The notes: generated by a model not told the origin, from the sequence alone. A DNA stretch of 64,000 bases from Dolomedes plantarius (GCA_907164885.2 OU015490.1:239677639-239741638), one strand, 5' to 3'. Positions 26,352-38,896 are shown, counted from the stretch's first letter. Program-made: numbers and translations.

Positions 26352-26588
26352 ACATACGATTGTGTACATTAATAAATCAGGTTAAAATCCTAAATTATAA
26401 GGATAAATCATAGATTATAAGGATAATTCATCGTTTTAACTTAAATCGTCAGTTTTATCTCGAAGTGTCCTTAATCGTTCCAAATTGGTAAGGTTTAGCT
26501 CTCGTGCTGCAAAAGATGACTGCAGCACTCGAAACCCAACAACCAAGAATACAAGTTGGTCATAGGGCTGTCTTTCATTAAATAGGGT
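26352..26588 (+). repeat. 237 bp direct duplication, copy 2 (segment Y)
   Basis: The second copy of 25948-26184, 404 bp downstream, with no difference noticed over 237 bp. Near-identity in an otherwise divergent region implies a recent duplication or an assembly effect. Confidence 0.9.
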
Positions 26589-26868
26589 AACTACGTTTCT
26601 CTGTTTCAAATTTTAAAATCTGATAGTATCTTTGTGAACTTTCCGCTGTTAATATCCCCATAGTCTGCTACAATTAATATTAAGGTTTTATTGAAAATTT
26701 GTCCTTTCCTATTAACAAACTAGCCTGTCACGTCAGAACGAAAAAAATAATTCGCTACCCTTGCTGAATGACGAAATCAAACGAAGAAGGAAACACACAC
26801 ACATTACCCAAATATCCAAAAAAATGTAATAAATTTATTTACAGATTTAATCTATGACAAACCAAAGG

Positions 26869-27015
26869 GAACTTTTTTAAATTACAAATGCTGAATAGAA
26901 ATTCAGATTTTTTATTTGTCAATTTTTGAAAAATTTAAAGTATTGCTTAAATATGATCCTATTAAGAGATTAATTTATGAATATTATTGACATTTTGTGC
27001 TTCCCTTGGAGAAAT
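26869..27015 (+). repeat. Segment X, continuous copy
   Basis: It matches 26206-26351 with a few differences and continues past CTTGGAGAAATAGT, where the other copy is interrupted. This copy therefore shows the undisturbed order. Confidence 0.8.
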
Positions 27016-27517
27016 AGTCGCAGTTACAGATTACTGGACAAAACACTTAAATTTTTTTAACTAAAAGAGTAAACTATCCTTCATAAGTATAAAAAGAACC
27101 TGTCAATGATTGAATAAAAACGACTCATGGAAATAATTCTTTTGGGAATTGTTGGGCGTTCAAGAAGGAAAATCAATAATCGAAGTCACAAACAGCAGCT
27201 TCCTCAAAATGTTCAATCAGTTTTGTAATTATTATATGGATGCTAACAACAATTGAAACCTTATAATCGCATAATTTCGGTAATTTCTTTCTGCTGATTG
27301 AGTTAATTAAATCAACCATTCTCATCCTCTTGAATTAATATGATTTATTTCTATTCATTGCTAATTATAAATGGAAAGTATGGCTTTCTTTATTAATTAA
27401 ACATATGGAACGTCAACTCCGGAAGAATTATTGTTTTTGGATTTTTGGTTAGTTGACAAGAAAGGAAAAAAAAACGCTTCACCACGCCTTTTCTATAGTT
27501 GGGATGGTGATTCCAAA
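27016..27517. other. Unique AT-rich spacer
   Basis: No gene or repeat was identified. Confidence 0.35.
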
Positions 27518-28153
27518 TCTATATACGTATATAAAACAGTTCCGTAACTGACTCATTCACTGACTGACATACAACGCACAGACCAAACTGCTGGACCTAA
27601 AGGGCTGAAATTTTGCATGGCGATTCTTCTTATAGTGTAGGGGTGCACTAAGAAAGATTTTTCAAAAATTCTTCTTAGATTTTTTTAAATTAAATTTTTA
27701 AGCTGTTTTTGTAACTTTTTTAAAGTTTGCATTTAAAATAATAACTTGAGGGTTATAAAATTTATATCGCGAGAAAGATCATGAAAATTCCTTTAAAATG
27801 AAATTTTTTTTCGAATCTTTACCTCCATTTCCTGATTTTTGGTGAATTTTTAAAGATTAATTTTTAGAATTTAATTTATTAAATGCTGATCACGTGATTT
27901 CTTTTTCTGGTACTTTAAATAAATTTATCGTCACGTTCATAACAACTAAATAAACACAAAATATTTTTTTCCTTGCTAATGCGGCAGACGATTGGACATT
28001 ATCCAAAAAAATATTAAAATACAGTAAAAGAAATGTTCTACAAACTGTACTATATTAACTGTACTATATTCTTTAGTATTCTTTATATTAGATTTAATTT
28101 GAATATTTTCTTCTACATTATTTTGTCTATAAAATTATCCTTTACGATTTTCT

Positions 28154-28243
<90 letters not shown>

Positions 28244-28645
28244 TTACATCAATTGTATACATTGATCGTCGTATTTATCATATAATATATATATATATAT
28301 ATGTAATGAAATAAGATCAGATTACAGAACTATTAGAAAAAGAAATTTATTTCCGAGTGGTTAAACAGACATCTGATCTAATTGAAAGCCAACACCCGAG
28401 TGATTCCCGGGGTTTGAGTATAGAGGTATCTGCGGTTGAAGAATTTGCTGACCAAAGATGTTTTTTGCAAGCTGCATCAGTTGTGCAGGACGATTGCCTT
28501 ATTTGGGCATAGACAGTGTGGCTTGCCCAGGGATTGCTGACGCTATGAAAAATATTCCTGGGTTCTTGAAAACAGAATTTGGTAATGCCATCTTAAACAT
28601 GGGAAGGGAAGAGAATTTACAGGGGATCAACTTAAATTTTATATC

Positions 28646-28686
<41 letters not shown>

Positions 28687-28759
28687 GCATGAATTGCATA
28701 CATTGACCGTTGTATTTAATTTGAATGTACTCCGTAGCGAAGTATGGGTTTTCAGCTGG
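27518..28759 (+). mobile_element. Non-autonomous Helitron with an extra internal segment (copy C)
   Basis: The 5' TCTATATACGTATATAAAAC follows A. The 3' end CCGTAGCGAAGTATGGG-TTTTCAGCTGG is followed by T, so this copy ends CTGG, which fits the CTRR rule. It carries the family blocks and two TA runs (28157-28240 and 28648-28683). Unlike any other copy, it has about 345 bp of non-family sequence at 28304-28648 between them, making it the longest member at 1242 bp. Confidence 0.87.
28304..28648 (+). pseudogene. Gene-like segment carried inside Helitron copy C
   Basis: This segment is absent from the other eight family members and is less AT-rich. A frame open from 28315 to a stop at 28510-28512 gives 65 residues of ordinary composition (DQITELLEKEIYFRVVKQTS..., with VEEFADQRCFLQAA later). 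A second frame takes over from about 28458 and reads through GIDSVACPGIADAMKNIPGF and LKTEFGNAILNMGREENLQG. A single frameshift near 28500 would join them. I do not recognise the family. It could be a captured host exon, an unrelated nested insertion between TA runs, or chance openness. Confidence 0.45.
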
Positions 28760-29004
28760 TATAGAAATAAATATTCCCGTTCGTTTTAATATCGGCATTC
28801 TAAGCAACAAACAAATGTTTCTTAACTAATTTGTGGCCATTATACGAATGCTTACAATATTTGAAAACTTTGGAAAGAAAATTATTTTGAAAAATTTTTA
28901 CACGAGAAATTAATTAAACTAAAAATTTTTATGAGTATAATTTTTTTTTACAAATTATATGCCATTTACCCTAATATAACTGAGGTTAAGTTTTTTGTTA
29001 TTTA
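28760..29004. other. AT-rich spacer
   Basis: Nothing recognised. Confidence 0.3.
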
Positions 29005-30130
29005 TACGTCAAATTATTTGTTAATTTTAATTAATGTTCTTTGTACTTCAGCAATTAGTGTTTAATTGTAGCGCATATTATTCCCTACGATAAAAAAAAA
29101 TTCTGGCTCCGGGAGTTTTTAGTTTTGGACAATTTTCAAGCGGAAATTTGGCATGTTAAACAGCTAACACTTACTGTTTCAAAAAAATTTATTAATCCAT
29201 AGTCATTGTGCGATAATTAATAATTAGTTAGATTTTATACATCAAATTATTTGTTAATTATAATTAATTTTCTTTGTACTTCAGGGATAAAGTTTTTAAC
29301 TGTAGCATATTATTGTCAACTGTAAAAAAAATGGTGGCCTAGGAAATTTGTATTTTAGGAAAAATTTCAAGTGGAAAATTGGTATTTTAAACAACTAACA
29401 CTTGCTATTTAAAAAAATGTATTAATTTATAGTCATTGTATGATTATTAATAATTAGTCAGATTTTACACATCAAATTATGTGTTAATTATAGTTAATTT
29501 TCTTTGTATTTCAGCAATAATGTAGCATATTATTGTCAGTGGCAAAAAAATGGTGGCCGAGGAAATTTGTATTTTAGGAGAAATTTCAAGTAGAAAATTG
29601 GCATTCAAACAACTAACACTTGCTATTTCAAGAAAAATTATTAATCCATAGTCATTGTAGGATAATTAATAATTTGTCAGATTTTATACATGAAATTATT
29701 TGTTAATTATAATTAGTTTTCTTTGTACTTCAGCAATAAAGTTTTTAACTGTAGCATATTGTTAACGGTAAAAAAAAAATGCTGGCCTATGAAATTTGTA
29801 TTTTAGGAAAAATTTCAAGTGGAAAATTGGTATTTTAAGCAACTAAAACTTGCTATTTTAAAAAAAATTTCTTAATCCATAGTCATTGTATGATTATTAA
29901 AAATTAGTCAGATTTTATACATCAAATTATATGTTAATTATAATCAATGTTCTTTGTACTCCAGCAAAATAGTTTTTAACTGTAGTATATTATTGCGAAA
30001 GATAAAAAAAATGCTGGCTCATTGAAATCTTTAGTTTTGGGAAATGTTCCAGAAGAAATTTGGTATTTTAAGCCACTAATACTTGCTACTCCAAAAAACT
30101 TTGCCAGTCTCTAGTCCTTTTATGATTATT
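29005..30130. repeat. Tandem repeat, ~220-233 bp unit, five copies
   Basis: The motif CTTTGTACTTCAGCAA and relatives recur near 29041, 29274, 29504, 29723 and 29954. Each unit continues with TTTTTAACTGTAGCATATT, an A-run plus ATGCTGGCC, ATTTCAAGTGGAAAATTGG, CAACTAACACTTGCTATTT and CCATAGTCATTGTATGATTA. Adjacent copies are roughly 80-90% similar. Outer copies are more diverged, as in an ageing array. Confidence 0.85.
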
Positions 30131-30972
30131 AATAATAACTGCAACCTTAAAAACCATTATTTAAACAATATTTTATTAATACAAATTAAGTAAACGATTT
30201 TTTTTAAAGCAGTAAGTACATATCCATTTCCTACTGTCCTTGTAAATATATACCATTAATCCTCCCTTTCACAAAATCTCCTTTTGAACAGTATTCACAA
30301 AGTTTAAAAACATTCTCTCTGTTCAAATGAAGTTTCAAATTCTTTGCATTGCCATCTTATTAAATTCTTTTTAGACCTCATGAATGCTAATCAATACATA
30401 TTTTGTACGGCACAAAATTCACTTAGTCAATCAAAAGCGGAATGAATGAGAATATCAGCGCAATTTTTAAGTTCGTCTAAAATATTTTAAATCCGAGAGA
30501 ATTAAAATCAAAGGAATTTGAATCTGAAGATATGAAAAACTGGATTCGTTTTATTCCGATATGCGACGTAAAATATATTAAGCAGAATTTTAATAGAGTC
30601 GTCGCAAAGTTTGCATTTTTAAAGGATTAATATAATGAAGGTAGCAGACTTTTTAAACATTTCAGGATGCTTAAAATTCTCTGCATTGAATTTTTGCAGA
30701 AAATTAAAGCGTTTCTTAGGCAAAATATATCCATACGTCAAAAGTACTTAAGACCATTTGATATATTTACTTCTTTTCATTTGAAACTAGTTCATTATTA
30801 AATAAATATTTTATACTGATATTTTAGTTTGTTTAAACAATAATATTAGGCAGGAAAACCAATTATAATTCCCCTTAGAAGTCTAGCCACATATTTAGAG
30901 GTATAATTTAGGAACGGTTCAATTTCAGTAATTTTAGAACCTCCTGAAGCACTGACCCATTTCCCCCTAGAA
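30131..30972. other. Unique AT-rich DNA
   Basis: No gene or repeat was identified. It ends at the target duplication CCCTAGAA of the following hAT element. Confidence 0.4.
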
Positions 30973-31150
30973 CAGTGGTTCCCTACCCGTAGAAGTCTGC
31001 GGACCACTAAGCCAGAAATTGAACCGTGTGAGGACCCCCCCCCCCCGACTTGAGGGGGACCTTCTGGGGGGCTATGGGGGGTATAGAATATCTCTCAGGC
31101 AAAAGGGATACAGGATTAACGTACTTACATTCTAACGTATCATATTCTAA

Positions 31151-31951
31151 TCTATATATATAAAACAGTTCCGTAACTGACTCATTCATTCATTCATTCA
31201 TTCATTCATTCACTGACTGACTGACATACAACGCACAGACCAAACCGCTGGACCTAAAGGGCTGAAATTTTGCATGGAGATTCTTCTTATAGTGTAGGGG
31301 TGCACTAAGAGAGATTTTTGAAAAATTCTTCTTAGATTTTTTTAAATTAAATTTTTAAGCTGTGTTTTTTACTTTTTTTAAGTTTGCATTTAAAATAATA
31401 ATTTGAGGGTTATAAAATTTATATCACGAGAAAGATCATAAAAATTCCTTTAAAATGAAATCTTTTTCGAATCTTTTACCTTCATTTCCTGATTTTTGGT
31501 GAATTTTTAAAGATTAATTTTTAGAATTTAATTTATTAAATGCTGATCACGTGACTTCTTTTTCTGGTACTTTAAATAAATTTATCGTCACGTGCATAAA
31601 AACTAAATAGACAAAAAATAATTTTTTTTTCTTGCTAATGCGGCAGACGATTGGACATTATCCAAAAAAATATTAAAATACAGTAAAAGAAATGTTCTAG
31701 AAACTGTACTATATTAACTGTACTATATTCTTTAGTATTCTTTATATTAGATTTAATTTGAATATCTTCTTCTACATTATTTTGTCTATAAAAATATCCC
31801 TTACGATTTTTTTATAAATATATATATATTTTACATCAATTATATACATTGATCGTCGTATTTATTATATATATATTGGCATTAATTGCATACATTCACC
31901 GATGTTTTTACTTTGAATGTACTCCGTAGCGAAGTGCGGGTTTTCAGCTAG
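31151..31951 (+). mobile_element. Non-autonomous Helitron, first of three in tandem (copy D)
   Basis: It starts TCTATATATATAAAACAG and ends TTTTCAGCTAG. The hairpin is CCGTA-GCGAAG-TGCGG with one mispair. The 5' region carries an expanded (ATTC)n tetranucleotide before the CTGACTGAC block. Its last base is followed immediately by the first base of copy E. Confidence 0.9.
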
Positions 31952-32460
31952 TCTATATATATAAAACAGTTCCGTAACTGACTCATTCATTCATTCACTG
32001 ACTGACTGACATACAACGCATAGACCAAACCGCTGGACCTAAAGGGCTGAAATTTTGCATGGCGATTCTTCTTATTGTGTAGGGGTGCACTAAGAAGGAT
32101 TTTTGAAAACTTCTTCTTAGATTTTTTTAAATTAAGTTTTTAAACTGATTTTGCAACTTTTTTTAAGTTTGCATTTAAAATAATAATTTGAGGGTTATAA
32201 AATACTATATTCTTTAGTATATTCTTTGGTACTATATTCTTTAGTATTCTTTATATTGGATTTAATTTGAATATCTTCTTCTACATTATTTTGTCTATAA
32301 AAATATCCCTTACAATTTTTTTATAAATATATATATATTTTACATCAATTATATACATTGATCGTCGTATTTATTATATATATATTGGCATTAATTGCAT
32401 ACATTGACCGATGTTTTTACTTTGAATGTACTCCGTAGCGAAGTGCGGGTTTTCAGCTAG
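31952..32460 (+). mobile_element. Non-autonomous Helitron, middle of the tandem, internally deleted (copy E)
   Basis: It has complete ends but is only 509 bp. The block normally between GGGTTATAAAAT and CTATATTCTTTAGTA is missing. It abuts copy D on the left and copy F on the right with no intervening base. Confidence 0.9.
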
Positions 32461-33238
32461 TCTATATATAAAACAGTTCCGTAACTGACTGACTGATAGA
32501 CAACGCACAGACCAAACCGCTGGACCTAAAGGGCTGAAATTTTGCAGGGCGATTCTTCTTATAGTGTAGGGGTGCACTAAGAAAGATTTTTGAAAAATTC
32601 TTCTTAGATTTTTTTAAATTAAAATTTTAAGCAGTTTTAGTAACTTTTTTTAAGTTTGCATTTAAAATAATAATTTGAGGGTTATAAAATTTAAATCACG
32701 AGAAAGATCATAAAAATTTCTTTAAAATGAAATCTTTTTCGAATCTTCCCCCCCCCCTTTTCTGATTTTCGGTAAATTTTTAAAGATTCAGTTTTAGAAT
32801 TTAGTTTATTAAATTCTGATCACGTGATTTCGTTTTTCTGGTACTTTAAATTAATTTATCGTCACGTGCATAACAACGAAATAGACAAAAAATATTTTTT
32901 TTTCTTGCTAATGCGGCAGACGATTAGAAATTATCCAAAAAAATATTAAAATACAATAAAAGATATGTTCTTCAAACTGTACTACATTAACTGTACTATA
33001 TTCTTTAGTATGTTCTATTAGATTTAATTTGAATATTTTCTTCTACATTATTTTGTCCATAAAAACCTCCGTTACGATTTTTTATAAATATATTTTTTCG
33101 TTTTCTTTACACCAATTACATACATTGATCGTTGTATTTATTATAAATGTATTTATACATATTTTTGGCATTAATTGCATATAATGCGTTGTATTTAATT
33201 GGAATGTACTCCATAGCGAAGTACGGGTTTTCAGCTAG
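32461..33238 (+). mobile_element. Non-autonomous Helitron, last of the tandem (copy F)
   Basis: It starts TCTATATATAAAACAG directly after CTAG of copy E and ends TACGGGTTTTCAGCTAG followed by T. At 778 bp it has only a short TA stretch at the usual microsatellite position. Confidence 0.9.
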
Positions 33239-33463
33239 TAATAAAATAATTGTGTTAAACTTTTAAGAAATTTAAATTCAACACCTGATGATATATTCCG
33301 CCCATCTAATTCAATGAACATTGCTTTCAAAATCCCCATTTATTCGGCAACTTTTTTATATGTAGTGCCGGACCACTCCTGAGGCTCACCGGTTGGGAAC
33401 CACTGCCCTAAAAAGACTCAAGCACACAAAAGTGTGTGTGCATAGACTTGAAAATTATAAATA

Positions 33464-33638
33464 TGCAGTTAAACTTCTCTATGGCGGCCAGTCATAGTTC
33501 CGAAAAAATATGGCCGTCTGGAGGGGTGGCCGGGGAAAAGAGGTTTCTTCTATAACAATGGCTTTATGGAGTCTTTAATTGGTTCTGAACAAAATATGAC
33601 CGTTTAGAGGGGTGGTCGTCCAGAGAAGTTTCACTGCA
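33464..33638. mobile_element. 175 bp MITE with TA target duplication (family TGCAGTTAAACTTCTCT)
   Basis: The termini TGCAGTTAAACTTCTCT and TGCAGTGAAACTTCTCT (right end read inward) are flanked by TA (33462-33463 and 33639-33640). Subterminal TGGCGGCC and TTTAGAGGGGTGG blocks are shared with the fragment at 20723. Non-coding; Tc1/mariner/pogo-type by target site. Confidence 0.8.
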
Positions 33639-33640
33639 TA

Positions 33641-34647
33641 TTAATTTATGTAATTAAGTTGAAAAATTAATTTATTTTACAGCTGGTGCGATGAATAAGG
33701 GAAAATTTGTTCAATTTTCCTGTACTCAGAAACCTACCCTCCCTTTAAAGGGATTGCAACAGACATTTCATGTGTTGTTATAATCGACACCTCTCATTCC
33801 GTCTTTTTATATGTCAAAAAGTTCTGAATGAATGATATTCGTACGGAATGGTTGAAGGTCATTGACTGCCATTTAAAAAGATTTATACGGGAACAGTTTG
33901 GTGAGAATCTTGAGCGTTCGTGCTTTTAGTTATATATTAACATTCTTGTGCAAAATTTATTTTAAAATAAGGCTCCGAGAAGGCACAGACGTAAATGCGC
34001 ATAGCTATTGAAAACCCAGTTGGACGATTACGAAACTTTGTATTTTCAACCAGTGCGTTAACGCAATCTATTCATAGGCGAACAAAAATATGAACTGCAG
34101 TTAAATATCACACGCACTTTCGTATTTTGATTCAAAAAGCGGGAGTTTTCGGCACACATGGGATTTTCACTTATATAAAATGTTTAAAGACCTTCCTTAT
34201 GAATATATTGCGAGTAGAATCATAGATTTCAAACTAGTACTCCGAAAAAAAGGTCCATCACTTTCGGTTTTTGAAGTACTGTTTTCTGCTGTTACTTCTG
34301 CTACAACATTTCAGATAATTTTCTTTTTACAATTTTTTTTAACTCCAAAGGAAAGGGATGCAGTGGTAACTACTTATTCTAATGAATGCACCTATTTGCA
34401 TATTGTATGCACTAAAGTCATCTTCAGGTCAAGTACATGATGTCGATGATGCAGCATCAAGTCGATGTACAGACCTCAAATTAGAAATCTACGTCGAAAG
34501 ATCTGATAATTATAGAGGGCTCAAGTTCCATTACATTTTGTGATTTTACCGTTTCATTAACTGTAAAGTATTGGAACCCAAAATGCCAGTACTCAACAGT
34601 TAACTTACTGTGTAATCTATCAAAATGAACAATTATAGAAGCTCTAA
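33641..34647. other. Unique DNA, no gene supported
   Basis: An 86-codon frame at 34180-34440 (+) has no recognisable domain. No transposon ends were identified. Confidence 0.35.
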
Positions 34648-35288
34648 TCTATATATATAAAACAGTTCCGTAACTGACTCATTCATTCATTCATTCACTG
34701 ACTGACTGACATACAACGCACAGACCAAACCACTGGACCTAAAGGGCTGAAATTTTGCATGGCGATTCTTCTAATAGTGTAGGGGTGCACTAAGAAAGAT
34801 TTTTCAAAAATTCTTCTTAGATTTTTTAAAATTAAATTTTTAAGCTATTTTTTTAAACTTTTTTTACGTTTGCATTTAAAATAATACATTGAGGGTTATG
34901 AAATTTATATCACGAGAAAGATCATAAAAATTCCTTCAAAATGAAATATTTTTCGAATCTTCACCTCTATTTCCTGATTTTTGGTGAATTTTTAAAGATT
35001 AAATTTTAGAATTTAATTTATTAAATGCTGATCACGTGATTTCTTTTTCTGGTACTTTCAATAAATTTATCGTCACGTGCATAACAACTAAATAAACAAA
35101 AATATTTTTTTTCCTTGCTAATGCGGCAGACGATTGGACATTATCCAAAAAAATATTAAAATATAGTAAAAGAAATCTTCTACAAACTGTACTATATTAA
35201 CTGTACTATATTCTTTAGCATTCTTTATATTAGATTTAATTTGAATATTTTCATATACATTATTTTATCTATAAAATTATCCTTTACG

Positions 35289-35344
<56 letters not shown>

Positions 35345-35472
35345 CATCAATTGTAAACATTGATCGTCGTATTTATCATATAATATATATATATATTTGG
35401 AATGAATTGCATACATTGACCGTTGTATTTAATTTGAATGTACTCCGTAGCGAAGTACGGGTTTTCAGCTAG
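34648..35472 (+). mobile_element. Non-autonomous Helitron, first of a tandem pair (copy G)
   Basis: 5' TCTATATATATAAAACAG follows A. The 3' hairpin CCGTA-GCGAAG-TACGG is perfect and is followed by GTTTTCAGCTAG. An internal TA run lies at 35297-35342. Copy H begins at the next base. Confidence 0.9.
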
Positions 35473-36285
35473 TCTATTTATATAAAACAGTTCCGTAACT
35501 GACTGACTGACTGACTGACAAATAACGCACAGGCCGAACCGCTGAACCTAAAGGGTTGAAATTTTGAATAGCAATTCTTCTTATGGTGTAGGGGTGCACT
35601 AAGAAAGATTTTTCAAAAATTCTTCTTACATCTTTATAAATTAAATTTTTAAACTGTTTATGTAACATTCTTTAAAGTTTGTATTTAAAATAATAATCTG
35701 AGGGTTATAAAATTTATATCACGAGAAAGATCATGAAAATTCCTTTAAAATGAAATCTTTTTCGAATCTTTACCTCCATTTTCTGATTTTTGGTGAATTT
35801 TTAAGAGATTAATTTTTCAAATTTAATTTATTAAATGCTGATCACGAGGTTTCTTTTCGTTTTGTGATACTTTAAATTAATTTTGCGTCACCTGCATAAC
35901 AACGAAATAAATTGACAAAATTTTTTTTTCTTTCTAATGCAGCAGACGTTTGGACATTATCAAAAAAAAAATAAAAAAATTGGATATTTTCCAAAAAAAT
36001 ATTAAAAGTAAAGTAAAAGAAATATTCTTCAATATAGTTTGGACATTATCCAAAAAAAATAAAAAAATTGGATATTATCCAAAAAAATATTAAAAGTAAA
36101 GTAAAAGAAATATTCTTCAAACTGTAGTATATTAACTGTATTATATTCTTTAGTATGTTCTATTAGATTTAATTTCAGTATTTTCTGCATTATTTTGTCA
36201 AAAAATAATATCCGTTACGAATTTTTTATAAATATATATTTTTTTGGGCATTAATTGTATACATTGACCGTTGTATTTATTATAA

Positions 36286-36338
<53 letters not shown>

Positions 36339-36412
36339 GGCATTAACTGCCTACATTGACCTTTGTATTTAATTTGAATGTACTCCGTAGCGAAGCACGG
36401 GTATTTAGCTAG
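35473..36412 (+). mobile_element. Non-autonomous Helitron, second of the pair (copy H)
   Basis: It starts TCTATTTATATAAAACAG directly after copy G and ends GAAGCACGGGTATTTAGCTAG followed by T. An internal ~100 bp block (AAAAAAATAAAAAAATTGGA to AAGAAATATTCTTCAA) is duplicated around 35960-36120. A TA run is at 36287-36335. Confidence 0.88.
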
Positions 36413-38307
36413 TTACTAAATATACTATGAATGAATTGGAACAATGGGTGACATAAAGGCAACTGATGCCTCAGTTAGAACAGGCATTTAACTTATGGAA
36501 AAATATCAAGAAATATATCAGTTTCTAGTAAGCTTTCATTTTCTTAACGATTTTGTTACGAAAGTGTATCGTATTTTGGAGTTAATCAAGAAAAATTAAA
36601 ACATGTCAAACTCAGGTAGCGATGTCGAGATTGAGTTTGGGAATAACTAACTGCATTTGAAACTTTCGTAAGCTGATAATGATTCGATTTAAATGTCTGT
36701 AATCGTCGACATTTCCTGAGGGAGAGACGGAGGCTAGAAACATTCGGTTCCGCCAGATCGGATGGTCGGATCTGGAGCCCAAGCGAGGAGGTCGCGGAAC
36801 GACGAACGTTAACGCTTCCATGCTCTCATCTTAGGAATCCCTCCTCGAAAGACTTCTAATTTGTAATGAAGCAGAAGGGGGAGTGGCATCAACAGGTCCT
36901 CACACAATGATGGACTCTGTGTGAGTCCATTATGGTCGCTTGTATGTACTGTGTTTTCACGAGGCAGATCTGTCATAACAACATGAATGATTGTTAGTTA
37001 CGGTGCGTGAGATTTAGATGATCTCGGAGTTCCTGCGAGATTTGAGTTCATGGGGAATCGGCTTTCAGTCTTTAACACGTTACACGTCAAAGGGATTCTA
37101 CTGTGCTACAAAATGCCAGGAAATTATTGTTAAGGGAAAATGATTTAAAATTAAAAATTGGGTGATTTGGCGAATACTCGTTCAAAGCTATTTAAAAATA
37201 TTTGACAGTTTAGAAAATGAGATATTTCACTTTCAAAGTTGAATCAGTTTTATTGGCCAATGCTATAAGTACAACACAAAGAAAAATAAGATTTTCATTT
37301 TATAAGGATGATCTTAAAGTACGCGTTTATAATTAAAAAAAAAGAGAAATTTAAATAAGCTGTAAACATTTTATGCATTTTTAGAAATAAGAAAAAGTTT
37401 GTAAAACCATTGCGTCTGCAATTTTCCTTTTTCCTCGAAGATATTTAAGCTATTGCTTATTAACGCATTTATAAAATTGCGTGCGTAGATACTAATTTGA
37501 GGAAAATCCCCCTTTTTTGTCTTTTTTTTTCGATCTTTGTCTGTACCAAATCAACGTTTCAACTTATTCAAAACTTTTAGTCCCAGACCTTGAGACTAAT
37601 GGTATTTACGCTTCTAGGTTTTCACAATACGACTAGTTAGAGATGCAATGTTTAATAGCCTACAAATGTATTTACGTTTTCCTTAAATTAAATTATTTTA
37701 AAGTCGTTATAGTCCAAGCATCTTCACCTAAGAAATTAATGGCAGTTTCATAGGAGTAATATAAATAATTGCTTTCACGCTTTTACGCCCCCTCCTCTCT
37801 CCACTCCAGATTTTAGTAATGGTAGAGAAATATACCGATTTACTGATATAAAAATTTTATATTTTAACGCCAATTTTAAAAAGATACGTGCCCCGACTTT
37901 TACCAAAATTGATAAGTAGTTTTTATAGGAGTAACTATGATGTATCTGGACTATATTTCCAGGGTAATACACCTGATTAGAAAAAACCCCGTACTCTGTA
38001 AATTTAAAAATTTCTGTTTTCAAAATAAACAAATACTTGACGGATCTTAATAAAATGAACATATATTACACCAGACATTTAAATGTACAGTGACAAAATT
38101 TATAAATTATAAATTTACAAATATTTAAATTCGAAATAGATAAAGACAAATCTCTAACGAAGAATAATCCTTTTCTCGAGCAATCCTAACTTTTCAATTT
38201 TTGGAGCATGAATACGATTAACTACGCAGATTCTGTTGATTAGGTAAATATAAGAGACTCAATTTTGTTAGACAACAACCATTTTGTTGAAAAGTTAGAA
38301 CAGTATA
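36413..38307. other. Unique DNA, no gene supported
   Basis: A GC-richer patch at about 36700-36960 stands out. It includes a 69-codon minus-strand frame (36612-36821) without a recognisable domain. The rest is AT-rich. Confidence 0.35.
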
Positions 38308-38435
38308 GACTTTGTCAAGAAAAGTCATAAGAAATGAGCTCCTGATGTACGGACATTTCTTTTAGAATTTGCCGGAAAATTGTTACTCTTTTTCGGCATT
38401 GTTTATTCCACTTTTACGGCAAGAAATTCTATATA

Positions 38436-38443
<8 letters not shown>
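38308..38443 (+). repeat. 136 bp direct repeat, left copy, flanking a TA array
   Basis: It runs from GACTTTGTCAAGAAAAGTCA to the end of ATATATATTTATG. It appears identical to 38949-39084. Confidence 0.92.

Positions 38444-38896
<453 letters not shown>

Larger units (their letters stand above)
30973..33405. mobile_element. hAT-type element hosting three nested Helitrons
   Basis: The left end is CAGTGGTTCCCTACCC and the right end, read inward, is CAGTGGTTCCCAACC. The flanking 8 bp are CCCTAGAA (30965-30972) and CCCTAAAA (33406-33413), a target duplication with one mismatch. A subterminal GCGGACCAC block near the left end resembles the GGACCAC near the right. Without the Helitrons the element would be about 345 bp and non-coding, i.e. 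a hAT MITE. The poly-C/poly-G patch near 31030-31080 belongs to it. Confidence 0.85.

Noticed and set aside
36612..36821. GC-richer minus-strand frame near 36.7 kb as an exon
   Set aside because: 69 codons, no recognised domain, and no splice or homology support.
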